Below, in pieces: positions 51,795 through 60,572 of a stretch of 64,000 nt of DNA. Origin of the DNA: Chryseobacterium sp. MYb264 (GTDB lineage: Bacteria > Bacteroidota > Bacteroidia > Flavobacteriales > Weeksellaceae); NCBI RefSeq assembly GCF_035974275.1, contig NZ_CP142422.1, positions 5,022,001 to 5,086,000 on the forward strand, written 5' to 3'. Within the stretch, counting starts at the first letter, position 1; each line of letters starts with the position of its first letter. Below the pieces are notes generated by a model. The model saw only the letters and a program-made list of their open reading frames with translations, had not been told where the DNA came from and ran no database searches. A program made the position numbers and the translations under genes.

Positions 51795-53129
51795 TTATTC
51801 TCCAAAAAACGTCTGATACAGAAGATAAAGATTCAGAACAATAATAATAAATGAAATAATCCAGACGCACGTTTTCATGAAAGGTTTGTTCACAAATTCG
51901 CCCATTTTGGCTTTATCACTGGTAAACATCACCAAAGGAACTACGGCAAAACTTAGCTGCATCGATAAAATAACCTGACTTAAAACCAATAATTCTGTCG
52001 TTCCTTCTTCACCATAAAGTATCGCGACAATTAATGCTGGAATTACCGCAATTAATCTTGTAATTAAACGTCTTAGCCAAGGTTTTAATCTGATATTTAA
52101 GAAACCTTCCATTACGATTTGTCCGGCAAGAGTTCCTGTTAAGGTGGAGTTTTGTCCGGAAGCTAATAGTGCAATTGCAAAAGCAATACTTGCCATAGAA
52201 GCTCCTAAAATTGGGGTCAACATTTTATATGCGTCATGAATATCCGCGACGTGTTTATTGCCTGTTGTATGAAAAGTAGCAGCGGCTAAAATCAGGATGG
52301 CAGCATTAATAAAAAAGGCTAACATCAAAGAAACGGTGCTATCTAAAGTGGCAAATTTTATGGCTTCTTTTTTACCTTCTCTAGTTCGTTCATAATCTCT
52401 CGTCTGAACGATACTGCTGTGCAGATATAAATTATGAGGCATCACGGTTGCACCCAGAATTCCAATTGCAATGTAGAGCATGGCGGGATTGGTAATGATT
52501 TCTTTTTGTGGAACTAATCCTCCTAAAAGCTCATTAATAGCAGGCTTTGAAATCACCAATTCATAAACAAAACAGGCCAAAATGATAAAAATCAATCCTC
52601 CAACAATACTTTCGATCCAACGGAAACCTTTGGCTTGTAAAAGAAGGATGATTAAAACATCAACTGTGGTAATTACAATTCCCCAAGTTAACGGAATATG
52701 GAATAATAAGTTTAAAGCAATGGCAGAGCCGATGACCTCGGCGAGATCACAGGCGGCAATAGCAATTTCACAAAATACCCAAAGAATAAAATTAGTGGTC
52801 GGACTGAAATGATCTCTACAAGCCTGCGCCAAATCTCTTTCTGCAACAACGCCTAACTTCACGGATAAGTGCTGCAAAACCATTGCAAAAATATTTGAGA
52901 TCAGAATTACGGAAAGTAGAGTGTATCCAAATTGGGCACCTCCTGCGATATCAGTTGCCCAGTTTCCGGGATCCATATATCCTACGGCAATCATTAATCC
53001 GGGGCCTGCAAAGGCTAGATATTTTCTCCAAAAACCTGCATTTTTAGGGATTTTAACCGAAGAGTAAACTTCCGGTAATGAATGTAATGTTTTATCTTTT
53101 CGCCAGGCGTCTTTTATATTGAAATTCAT
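51795..53129 (-). CDS. mntH: Nramp-family divalent metal transporter
   Basis: A 444-residue inner-membrane transporter that takes up Mn2+ (and Fe2+) with protons. The metal-binding DPGNWATDIAGGAQFGY motif is in the first helix near residue 52 and the second half of the site is in MPHNLYLHSS near 233. Eleven or so hydrophobic segments fit the family. A dyad-symmetric site sits right before the start codon. A GC-rich hairpin follows the stop codon. Confidence 0.94.
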   Translation of the reverse strand: MNFNIKDAWRKDKTLHSLPEVYSSVKIPKNAGFWRKYLAFAGPGLMIAVGYMDPGNWATDIAGGAQFGYTLLSVILISNIFAMVLQHLSVKLGVVAERDLAQACRDHFSPTTNFILWVFCEIAIAACDLAEVIGSAIALNLLFHIPLTWGIVITTVDVLIILLLQAKGFRWIESIVGGLIFIILACFVYELVISKPAINELLGGLVPQKEIITNPAMLYIAIGILGATVMPHNLYLHSSIVQTRDYERTREGKKEAIKFATLDSTVSLMLAFFINAAILILAAATFHTTGNKHVADIHDAYKMLTPILGASMASIAFAIALLASGQNSTLTGTLAGQIVMEGFLNIRLKPWLRRLITRLIAVIPALIVAILYGEEGTTELLVLSQVILSMQLSFAVVPLVMFTSDKAKMGEFVNKPFMKTCVWIISFIIIVLNLYLLYQTFFGE

Positions 53130-53132
53130 AAA

Positions 53133-53152
53133 TTGTTAGAAATGACTAACAA
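53133..53152 (-). promoter_or_regulatory. Operator-like dyad upstream of mntH
   Basis: TTGTTAG and CTAACAA are separated by 6 bp, a perfect 7-bp dyad starting 4 bp upstream of the mntH start codon. Such TTAG-N6-CTAA dyads resemble sites of the DtxR/MntR family, so manganese-dependent repression is plausible. Confidence 0.5.
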
Positions 53153-53189
53153 ATTTAATTAAATAAATGTAAATGGAGAAATGATTTGA

Positions 53190-53223
53190 ATAAAAAAATT
53201 CCGAAAACTACTTTCCGGAATTT
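53190..53223 (-). terminator. Terminator of the DUF937-OmpA gene
   Basis: AAATTCCG and CGGAATTT form an 8-bp stem with a 12-nt loop; on the minus strand T7 follows. Confidence 0.82.
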
Positions 53224-53246
53224 AATTTTTATGTATTCTAAAGAAT

Positions 53247-54551
53247 TTATTTTGCGAATCTTACAGACATTTTTCTGTCGATTGCTCTTTCTGCATCAGT
53301 CGCTTTAGCGTCTACTTTAGCAAACTTACTTCCATAGCCTTCTGCATCCAAAACCTGGCTTCCAACGCCCTGTTTTCCTAGCCAGTCTTTGATGAAAGTC
53401 GCTCTGTCTTTAGAGATTTTAAGATTGGTTGCTTCATTTCCTGTTTTATCAGTATATCCGCCAATTTTAATTTTAGCATCAGGATAAGCTTTCAAAATAG
53501 CTACTAAGTTCTGTAACTGTCCTTCAGATCCAGCTTCCAATTGATTAGAGCTTCCTGTTTTAAAGTTAACATGGTCGAAGTCGTACCAGGTATCTTTTAA
53601 GACACTGTCATCAGCAGCTTTTTTATATGCATCAGACTTTAGGAACATAATCATTTTATCTTCCATTCCGCCTTTATATCCTTTTAAAGCGGTTCCGTTC
53701 AAATCAATATTTTCATCCACTCTGGTCACTGTGGTTGTTCCCGTGGTGTCGGAAGTCACGGTTGTTGTTTCTGTAACCGTTCCTGTGGAGTCATTAACAG
53801 TAGTCGTTGTAGTTGTTTCTTTTTTCTCACACTGCTTCCAGAGAAAATACCCTGCTGCGATTAAAAGTAAAAGTGGAAGAAGCCATTTCCAGACAGAACC
53901 GCCTTCGTTTGTATTTCTTTCAGGGAAAGTACCTGTAGGGGTTGTGCTTCTTGTTACCTGTATTTTCGGCTGTTCCACGGGAGATTCCTGAGGAGGTAGG
54001 TTTATCGCATCTTTATCATTATCGAATGCATATCCTTTTGCCCAGTCGCCAACATTTAAAGTAGCCAAAGAAAGCCCTGCAGGCAGTAAAGAGGAAACAA
54101 TTCCTTTTTGATCATTCAGTAAATTTGAAATTCCTGATTGGTCTAAATTATTATCTGAAGCATATTTACCGATCGAACCAACTGTCGCTCCCGTCACTAA
54201 ATTTAATAATGAATTGGAAGTGCTGTGGCTGATGCCGGCATACGTAGCAATGGAATTTACCAGACCACTCAGTTTATCACCAAAAATTGAAGATAACAAA
54301 CCTGTGATCCATGGGCTGGTAGAAGAATCTCCCATTAAATTTCCTAAAATTCCGTTTGATGAGGCATTTTTTATAGAATCTAAAACATTCGGGTTGTCCG
54401 AATTGTTTGCCAATCCGCCCACAACGGCAGGTAATAGTCCGCCAATGGCTTTTGAAATACCAGATTCACTTTCTCCAAACTGCGATGCAGCCTGAGATAC
54501 TAAAGCAGGACCCAGTTGTCCTTTAATTAGATCAATGACGTTTAAAGACAT
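53247..54551 (-). CDS. DUF937 and OmpA domain cell-envelope protein
   Basis: A 434-residue protein. The first about 180 residues form a DUF937 domain (IGGLLPAVVGGLANNSDNPN and related glycine-rich helices). A single hydrophobic segment (VWKWLLPLLLLIAAGYFLW) near 222-240 spans the membrane and is followed by a Thr-rich linker of about 40 residues. The C-terminal OmpA domain, with IKIGGYTDKTGNEATNLKIS and the end motif NRKMS-like IDRKMSVRF, binds peptidoglycan. There is no signal peptide, so the DUF937 part should be cytoplasmic and the OmpA part periplasmic. Confidence 0.88.
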   Translation of the reverse strand: MSLNVIDLIKGQLGPALVSQAASQFGESESGISKAIGGLLPAVVGGLANNSDNPNVLDSIKNASSNGILGNLMGDSSTSPWITGLLSSIFGDKLSGLVNSIATYAGISHSTSNSLLNLVTGATVGSIGKYASDNNLDQSGISNLLNDQKGIVSSLLPAGLSLATLNVGDWAKGYAFDNDKDAINLPPQESPVEQPKIQVTRSTTPTGTFPERNTNEGGSVWKWLLPLLLLIAAGYFLWKQCEKKETTTTTTVNDSTGTVTETTTVTSDTTGTTTVTRVDENIDLNGTALKGYKGGMEDKMIMFLKSDAYKKAADDSVLKDTWYDFDHVNFKTGSSNQLEAGSEGQLQNLVAILKAYPDAKIKIGGYTDKTGNEATNLKISKDRATFIKDWLGKQGVGSQVLDAEGYGSKFAKVDAKATDAERAIDRKMSVRFAK

Positions 54552-54612
54552 AATAAATTATTTTGAGATTAATGTTGTATAAATTTAATCAAAAAATCGT
54601 CCAAATGCTTAA

Positions 54613-54656
54613 TTCAAAAAAAAATCTTTAAAAATTACGTGAATTTTTAAAGATTT
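54613..54656 (-). terminator. Terminator of proS
   Basis: AAATCTTTAAAAATT and its complement (54642-54656) form a perfect 15-bp stem with a 5-nt loop; on the minus strand T8 follows. Confidence 0.88.
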
Positions 54657-54678
54657 CTTAATTGTATTATGTTGACTT

Positions 54679-56154
54679 TTAATATGCTTTAGCAAATAAA
54701 ACTCTTCTTGCTGATGGTTTTCCGGAAATTAAAGAAACGCCTTCTTCAATATCGTCATCCAAAGGAATACATCTGATCGTTGCCTTGGTTTCGTCTTTAA
54801 TCTGCTCCTCTTCTTCAGCAGTTCCGTCCCAATGAGCATAGATAAATCCTCCTTTTTCCTCCAAAACTTGTTTGAACTCTTCGTAGTTGTCTACTTTGGT
54901 GATATTATCTTTTCTGAAGTCAGCCGCTTTTGTATAAAGATCTTGCTGAATCGTTTTTAATAGGTCCTCAATATAATTATCTAAACCGTCGATAGAGCGA
55001 ACTTCTTTTGTCAGGTTATCTCTTCTTGCAATCTCCACAGATTTATTTTCCAGATCTCTTGGTCCCATCGCAATTCTTACAGGGACTCCTTTCAACTCAT
55101 ATTCTGCAAATTTCCAGCCCGGTTTGTTATGCGTATCATCATCAAATTTTACAGAAATACCTTTCGCTTTTAGTTTAGCCTGAATATCTAAAGCCACTTC
55201 ACTGATTTGCGCTAATTGCTCTTCTCCTTTGAAGATAGGAACAATTACCACCTGAATCGGAGCCAGTGTCGGAGGCAATACCAATCCAAAATCATCTGAG
55301 TGGGTCATGATTAAAGCTCCCATCAAACGGGTAGATGTTCCCCAAGATGTAGCCCATGCGTGCTCAATTTTCCCTTCTTTATTGGTGAATTTTACATCAA
55401 ATGCTTTCGCGAAATTCTGACCTAAGAAGTGAGAGGTTCCTGCCTGAAGCGCTTTTCCGTCCTGCATTAAAGCTTCGATACAATACGTTTCATCTGCTCC
55501 AGCAAATCTTTCAGAAGGTGTTTTTATTCCCTGAACGACTGGCATTGCCATAAAGTTTTCTGCAAAATCTGCGTATACTTTATTCATTTTTTCAGCTTCT
55601 TCCACCGCTTCGTCTTTGGTTGCGTGAGCCGTGTGACCTTCCTGCCATAAGAATTCGGCCGTTCTTAAGAAAAGACGGGTTCTCATTTCCCAACGCACAA
55701 CGTTTGCCCATTGGTTGATGAGTATTGGTAAATCTCTGTAAGATTGAATCCAGCTTTTATATGTATTCCAAATAATTGCTTCTGAAGTAGGACGAACGAT
55801 TAATTCTTCTTCCAGTTTTGCATCCGGATCTACAATTAATTTTGATGGATTGTCAGGATCAGTTTTTAATCTATAGTGAGTTACTACAGCACATTCTTTT
55901 GCAAAACCTTCTGCATTTTTTTCTTCAGCCTCAAACAAGCTTTTGGGCACGAAAAGGGGGAAATAAGCATTTACGTGTCCGGTTTCTTTGAACTTTTTGT
56001 CCATTTCATCACGCATTTTTTCCCAGATTGCATAGCCATATGGTTTGATAACCATGCATCCTCTTACTCCTGAGTTTTCAGCTAAGTCAGCTTTTACGAC
56101 CAACTCATTATACCATTTGCTGTAATCTTCGCTTCTTGAGGTTAATTTTGCCAT
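54679..56154 (-). CDS. proS: Prolyl-tRNA synthetase, archaeal/eukaryote-like type
   Basis: A 491-residue class II synthetase without the internal editing domain of the long bacterial form. The start block [20 protein letters not shown], the motif 2 region [20 protein letters not shown] and the C-terminal zinc-like region ending RRVLFAKAY are typical of ProRS type 3. The anticodon-binding domain follows motif 3 ([20 protein letters not shown]). This type replaces the bacterial form in many Bacteroidota. It has its own terminator and is divergent from the Gly/Trp-rich protein gene. Confidence 0.95.
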   Translation of the reverse strand: MAKLTSRSEDYSKWYNELVVKADLAENSGVRGCMVIKPYGYAIWEKMRDEMDKKFKETGHVNAYFPLFVPKSLFEAEEKNAEGFAKECAVVTHYRLKTDPDNPSKLIVDPDAKLEEELIVRPTSEAIIWNTYKSWIQSYRDLPILINQWANVVRWEMRTRLFLRTAEFLWQEGHTAHATKDEAVEEAEKMNKVYADFAENFMAMPVVQGIKTPSERFAGADETYCIEALMQDGKALQAGTSHFLGQNFAKAFDVKFTNKEGKIEHAWATSWGTSTRLMGALIMTHSDDFGLVLPPTLAPIQVVIVPIFKGEEQLAQISEVALDIQAKLKAKGISVKFDDDTHNKPGWKFAEYELKGVPVRIAMGPRDLENKSVEIARRDNLTKEVRSIDGLDNYIEDLLKTIQQDLYTKAADFRKDNITKVDNYEEFKQVLEEKGGFIYAHWDGTAEEEEQIKDETKATIRCIPLDDDIEEGVSLISGKPSARRVLFAKAY

Positions 56155-56229
56155 TATTATTTAAAATTTTTTTTAACTTTTCCTTATTATTGTTATCTAA
56201 AAAATAAAATCTATTTTTGATAGATTTTT

Positions 56230-56258
56230 TACCAGTGTTTTGGTACATTTTTGGTACA
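56230..56258 (+). promoter_or_regulatory. Direct-repeat operator candidate upstream of the Gly/Trp-rich gene
   Basis: TTTTGGTACA occurs twice, at 56238-56247 and 56249-56258, 11 bp apart, about one helical turn. TACCA at 56230-56234 also forms an inverted pair with TGGTA at 56241. This is a likely regulator site or part of a promoter. Confidence 0.4.
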
Positions 56259-56298
56259 GATTGCAAATATAATTTAAATTAAAAATCTTTACGTTATC

Positions 56299-57396
56299 AT
56301 GAAAAGAAATATACATAAAAATTTACTCGGTATGCTAAAATCCAAAGGGGTATTAGCCATATCCGGTGGATTACTATTGGTTTCTTGTGGTGCTCAGATG
56401 GGTGGGTACAGCGAGACAGACGGGGTATATTACGACCCTAATAAAGATACCCTACCTGAAGGAGTGATCATTAATGATGGCGGTAACAGAGTAGGTGAAT
56501 ACTATGATTATTATCAGAATGATTCTAACTTAATTCAAAATGCAGAGGCTAATGCCAGAGAAGGCAGATACGATTCATGGAATGACTACAATGTGGGTGG
56601 TAATGCTACCGATTCAGATTGGGGTGCTTTTGCAGGTTCTCAAACCAACTACTACGACAATTCCTGGGGATGGGGATCTCCATGGGGTTGGGGTGGCATG
56701 TACGGCGGCTATAACCCTTATTGGGGTTGGGGCGGTATGAATGGCGGTTGGGGCCTTGGTCTTTCATGGGGTGGCTCATGGGGCTGGGGAGGCGGCTGGA
56801 ACATGGGCTGGGGATACTCACCTTACTGGGGTTGGGGAGGTATGTATGGCTATAATCCTTACTGGGGCGGATACGGCTACGGAAATCCTTATTGGGGATG
56901 GGGTGGCGGTGGCTACTGGGGGAACAACTACTACAGACCCGTTTACAGAAGAAGTGGTATGAATGGAAATACCTACACTGGAGGTTTCGGTAATTCCAAC
57001 AGCAACAGAAATTCAATCATCAGAAATAGTGGAGGTTTCAGAAACAGTAATGCGTATAACGGAGGATTCAGAAATTCAGGAAATACTGGAAATACGGGAG
57101 GATTCAGAAACTCTAATAATGGTTCAGGTTTCAGACAGCCAGGAAATATGAATGGAGGAACGAGAAATCAGTCAGGTTTCCGTCAGCCAAGATCTAACTA
57201 TAATTATCAGCAGCCACAACAATCTCAACCGAGATACAGAAATGATAGTGGTTTCAGAAATGACAGCGGGTTCAGAAATAGCGGAGGTTACAATAATTCT
57301 AACAGTGGAGGCGGCTTCAGATCAGGAGGCGGAAGCAGCGGCGGCGGTGGTTTTAGATCATCCGGCGGTGGTGGAGGCGGCGGCTTCAGAAGATAA
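56299..57396 (+). CDS. Gly/Trp/Tyr-rich low-complexity lipoprotein
   Basis: A 365-residue protein with a long lipoprotein signal (lipobox LVSC, Cys near 33). Residues 34-110 are acidic and Tyr/Asn-rich. Residues about 115-215 consist of Gly, Trp, Tyr and Pro in recurring NPYWGWGG and GWGSPWGWGG units. The last 140 residues are repeats of GGFRNS, SGFRQP and poly-Gly ending GGGFRR. Such aromatic-glycine and Arg/Phe repeats favour self-assembly. I recognise no enzyme family. The OmpP1-like gene follows 40 bp downstream and is probably co-transcribed, suggesting an envelope role. Confidence 0.82.
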   Translation: MKRNIHKNLLGMLKSKGVLAISGGLLLVSCGAQMGGYSETDGVYYDPNKDTLPEGVIINDGGNRVGEYYDYYQNDSNLIQNAEANAREGRYDSWNDYNVGGNATDSDWGAFAGSQTNYYDNSWGWGSPWGWGGMYGGYNPYWGWGGMNGGWGLGLSWGGSWGWGGGWNMGWGYSPYWGWGGMYGYNPYWGGYGYGNPYWGWGGGGYWGNNYYRPVYRRSGMNGNTYTGGFGNSNSNRNSIIRNSGGFRNSNAYNGGFRNSGNTGNTGGFRNSNNGSGFRQPGNMNGGTRNQSGFRQPRSNYNYQQPQQSQPRYRNDSGFRNDSGFRNSGGYNNSNSGGGFRSGGGSSGGGGFRSSGGGGGGGFRR

Positions 57397-57436
57397 ACTG
57401 TTCTCAAATCTCAAACGTAATAACTATTAAAAAATA

Positions 57437-58849
57437 ATGTTAAAAAAATCTTTAGTCTTAATGGGTGTTGCTGCTGCATTTTATGCGCAGGCTCAGGATG
57501 TATCTATAATCAGGAATTCTATTGATGCTTATTCAAGCACCCCAATGGTGGGTTCAGCTAAATTTAACGCAATGGGCGGAGCGAATGGAGCTTTAGGAGG
57601 TGATGCTAATTCCCTTTTAACAAACCCTGCAGGTTTAGGGGTTGCCATTTCCGGAGAAGTAAACGGAACATTGTCTATATCTAATTATAAAAATACCTCT
57701 TCTTTCGGAGGTTCAGCCATAGATTATAATAAAACGAAGGGTGATCTTGGAAATGTGGGAGCTGTCATGACTTTCCAGTTGATGTCTGAAAGTGCGTGGA
57801 AGTTTATCAATGTTGGGGTGAACTTCTCCAGTCAGTCAATTGACAATTATATTGAAACTCCCGGAAACAGTAATATCATCTATGATTTTGATACAGCTAA
57901 TAATATCAGTTCTTCATTTGGAGGGCATGCGTACAGCAGATCCGGATATTTGACAAGAACGAGCTTAGGGGTTGGAGCTAATTATAATCATGCTTTCTAT
58001 ATCGGAGCGGGTTTAAATTTCTTTAATACAAGTATTGATCAGTATGATACCGCAAGATTCAATTCTTTGAATAATGGTGCAGCAGAATATTTTAACAAGA
58101 ATGAAACGCCTTTCTTTGAAAGAGGAAACGGTTTCTCTGCTTCATTAGGGGTAATTGGGAAAGTGGGGCCTATGTTCAGATTAGGAGCTTCCATTGAAAC
58201 ACCTACTTTCTGGGAAATCGACAGAAGCTATGACTTTTATAATGATGCGGTGTATGGAGATGATACGGCTATTGAAAACAGAAGATTCACTTCTCCGCTT
58301 AAAGCGAGTGTAAGTGCGGCTTTTGTTCCTAATAAGAATTTCTCTTTGGACGTAGATTATACTTTAGGTTTAACAAAACCTAAGTACAAAGAGTATAGCG
58401 GAGCTGATGTGGAGATCAACAATTTCTTTAAAGATAATTACAAAAACTTATCTGAACTAAGAATTGGTGCAGAATATAGATTGAAACAGGTAAGATTAAG
58501 AGGAGGTTACTCTTATGCTTCAAGTCCTATTGATGCTCTAACGGTAAGCAGATTTACTAGCGATGGAGGGATTTCAGATGCTTCATATGGCAATCTAATC
58601 CTAAGCGATAGAAATGCGCTTTCTTTCGGTATCGGGTATGATTTCGGTTCGTTCTACATTGATGGTTCTTATCAGAATATTTCATCAAAGTATACCAATC
58701 CTTTTATGTTTGGAATTTTGGATACTGCTAATGGAATCAACTCGGCTTATTATTCTCAGACAAGAACTGTTGAAAGTGATGCCTATATTGTTTCAGACGT
58801 AAAAAGTATCAGAAACAATTTTTTCCTTACTTTAGGTTGGAAATTCTAA
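57437..58849 (+). CDS. OmpP1/FadL-like outer-membrane barrel protein
   Basis: A 470-residue outer-membrane protein with a signal peptide (ending FYAQAQ near 20). The conserved N-terminal plug region KFNAMGGANGALGGDANSLL and TNPAGLGV is typical of the OmpP1/FadL/TodX family, which moves hydrophobic compounds across the outer membrane. The rest is rich in alternating beta-strands and ends in an aromatic strand FFLTLGWKF, the usual barrel C-terminus. The ligand is unknown. Confidence 0.85.
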   Translation: MLKKSLVLMGVAAAFYAQAQDVSIIRNSIDAYSSTPMVGSAKFNAMGGANGALGGDANSLLTNPAGLGVAISGEVNGTLSISNYKNTSSFGGSAIDYNKTKGDLGNVGAVMTFQLMSESAWKFINVGVNFSSQSIDNYIETPGNSNIIYDFDTANNISSSFGGHAYSRSGYLTRTSLGVGANYNHAFYIGAGLNFFNTSIDQYDTARFNSLNNGAAEYFNKNETPFFERGNGFSASLGVIGKVGPMFRLGASIETPTFWEIDRSYDFYNDAVYGDDTAIENRRFTSPLKASVSAAFVPNKNFSLDVDYTLGLTKPKYKEYSGADVEINNFFKDNYKNLSELRIGAEYRLKQVRLRGGYSYASSPIDALTVSRFTSDGGISDASYGNLILSDRNALSFGIGYDFGSFYIDGSYQNISSKYTNPFMFGILDTANGINSAYYSQTRTVESDAYIVSDVKSIRNNFFLTLGWKF

Positions 58850-58872
58850 AATTTGAATTAAATCAAAAATAT

Positions 58873-58909
58873 AAAAGCTCCGAATTTTACGTTCGGAGCT
58901 TTATTTTTT
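58873..58909. terminator. Bidirectional terminator
   Basis: AAAGCTCCGAA and TTCGGAGCTTT form an 11-bp stem with a 7-nt loop and T/A-rich flanks on both sides, between the convergent OmpP1-like and susD genes. Confidence 0.88.
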
Positions 58910-60560
58910 AATCAGGATTCTGAACCAGGTTCGTTTGAATCTGAATCTGCTGTTCCGGAATATATTCTATAATTCTATTATGAGTATGAGGAACTGTATA
59001 GAAAGGATTGGTCCCATTTAAATGAGTTCCCGGATAATTTCTGTTGAGATCCTGCTTATTTCTGAAGACATCATATTTTCTGTGTGCTTCAAAAGCCAGC
59101 TCGAGTCTTCTTTCTTTAAGAACAATATCTAAGGCGGTTTGTCCGGGAGGAAGGGAAGTGTAAATTGGAATTCCCGCTCTTGTTCTGATGGTATTGACAT
59201 CGGCCAAAGCAGATGTTGAATTTCCTTTTTTAGCATAAGCTTCAGCTCTGTTGAGATACATTTCAGCAAGTCGTAAAATGACTGGAGACCACAGTTGCGG
59301 AATGCTTTCCTGCATGGAACATTTCAGTACGTAAAATTTTGGATATCCGTTTCTCTTCTCCATGTCATTATCAAGGTAAACATACGTTTTCGTACCTCCT
59401 GAATTGATAAAGTAATAGTTGGTTTTATAAGGTGTGACCTCTGTCTGAACCTGATAGCTTACCCCATTCCATGTAAAAAATGTATTTCCGCTTTGTTGGA
59501 AAATCGGCTGGTATTTATAATTGTAAGTTACAGCTCCTGAAGTATTATTTTCTTTTTGTACCCAATACACTGACGGAATCGCGGGATTTGTGTATTTGGG
59601 AGATATAAATTTCAACCGTGCATCTTCGGGATGCTCATTAATGAGGTCAAGATAGGTAGAGGAGGGATACATTTCTCCCCACCCTACGTTTTGTATATTC
59701 ACATACATAGACCCTATGGTATTCCATCCGTCAGTGTAATCTCCATCCAGATTGTATTTAAAAGCAAAAATTGTCTCTGTATTGTTTTCAGGTTTTTTTG
59801 TTGCATAGGTGGGAAGTTCCGCTGTGGAAAGCAGTATATATTTTCCCGAACTGATTACTTTATCCGCATACTGTATGGCACTGTCATTATTTTCCATATA
59901 GAGATATACCCGGGATAGTAATGCCTGCGCGGCTTCCCGGGATGCATATATATTTTTTTTGTCTAATGACATCAATTGTTCCGCCTTTTTGAGATCACTT
60001 ATAACCTGCTCGTATATGGCACCTACTGTGGCTCTGGGAGGAAGCTCATGAACGTTGTCAGATGTTTTTAAAGGAACTCCGGGGTTACCCACCCCCTGAT
60101 TGTATGGTCTGCCAAAAACATTGACAAGAGAAAAATAGATGTAAGCCCGAAGAAAATAGTTTTCGCCTATCAAATGATCTGTTTCCGGATTCTGCCCTTC
60201 TGTTGTTTTTGAAATCACTCTGTTGCATCCTACAATTGCTTTGTAACCAGTGCTCCAGATTGTATTACTTCGGGTGTTGGTTTTAATACTTCGGTAGTTG
60301 TAATAATAGAAAAACTGATCTGAGGTTGTACCACTGATATCAATATTGTCACCGGCATATTCACCGACTCTGTAAAGGTTATTAAAAAAGCCTCTACCTT
60401 CTGCATTACCTTTGAGCAGTGCATAATTTCCAAGGGTAATGGTTTGTATTCCTGAAGCATCAGTCAAAATGTCATCAGACTCCTTAGAGTCGTAAGGTGA
60501 GCGGTCTATGTTACAGGAAGTAAGCGATAGAAAGGCTATGAAGACGATTAATTTTTTCAT
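58908..60560 (-). CDS. SusD/RagB-type nutrient-binding lipoprotein
   Basis: A 550-residue lipoprotein with lipobox LTSC (Cys at 16), anchored on the outer face of the outer membrane as the lid of the SusC channel. SusD-type TPR helices are evident, with LIGENYFLRAYIYFSLVNVF and GRPYNQGVG near 130-160 and the C-terminal LRLAEMYLNRAEAYAKKGN near 430. It starts 12 bp after susC. The glycan or other ligand cannot be told from sequence alone, and no sigma/anti-sigma pair or glycosidase is attached to the locus. Confidence 0.93.
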   Translation of the reverse strand: MKKLIVFIAFLSLTSCNIDRSPYDSKESDDILTDASGIQTITLGNYALLKGNAEGRGFFNNLYRVGEYAGDNIDISGTTSDQFFYYYNYRSIKTNTRSNTIWSTGYKAIVGCNRVISKTTEGQNPETDHLIGENYFLRAYIYFSLVNVFGRPYNQGVGNPGVPLKTSDNVHELPPRATVGAIYEQVISDLKKAEQLMSLDKKNIYASREAAQALLSRVYLYMENNDSAIQYADKVISSGKYILLSTAELPTYATKKPENNTETIFAFKYNLDGDYTDGWNTIGSMYVNIQNVGWGEMYPSSTYLDLINEHPEDARLKFISPKYTNPAIPSVYWVQKENNTSGAVTYNYKYQPIFQQSGNTFFTWNGVSYQVQTEVTPYKTNYYFINSGGTKTYVYLDNDMEKRNGYPKFYVLKCSMQESIPQLWSPVILRLAEMYLNRAEAYAKKGNSTSALADVNTIRTRAGIPIYTSLPPGQTALDIVLKERRLELAFEAHRKYDVFRNKQDLNRNYPGTHLNGTNPFYTVPHTHNRIIEYIPEQQIQIQTNLVQNPD

Positions 60561-60572
60561 AATGATTAATAT

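Noticed and set aside
56253-56265. Sigma-54 promoter upstream of the Gly/Trp-rich gene (TGGTAC...TTGCA)
   Set aside because: The distance between the GG and GC pairs is 8 bp, not the required 10.
56606-57430. Several open frames overlapping the Gly/Trp-rich gene on both strands
   Set aside because: They arise from the repetitive composition of that gene; only the main frame has a lipoprotein signal and the expected spacing to its neighbour.
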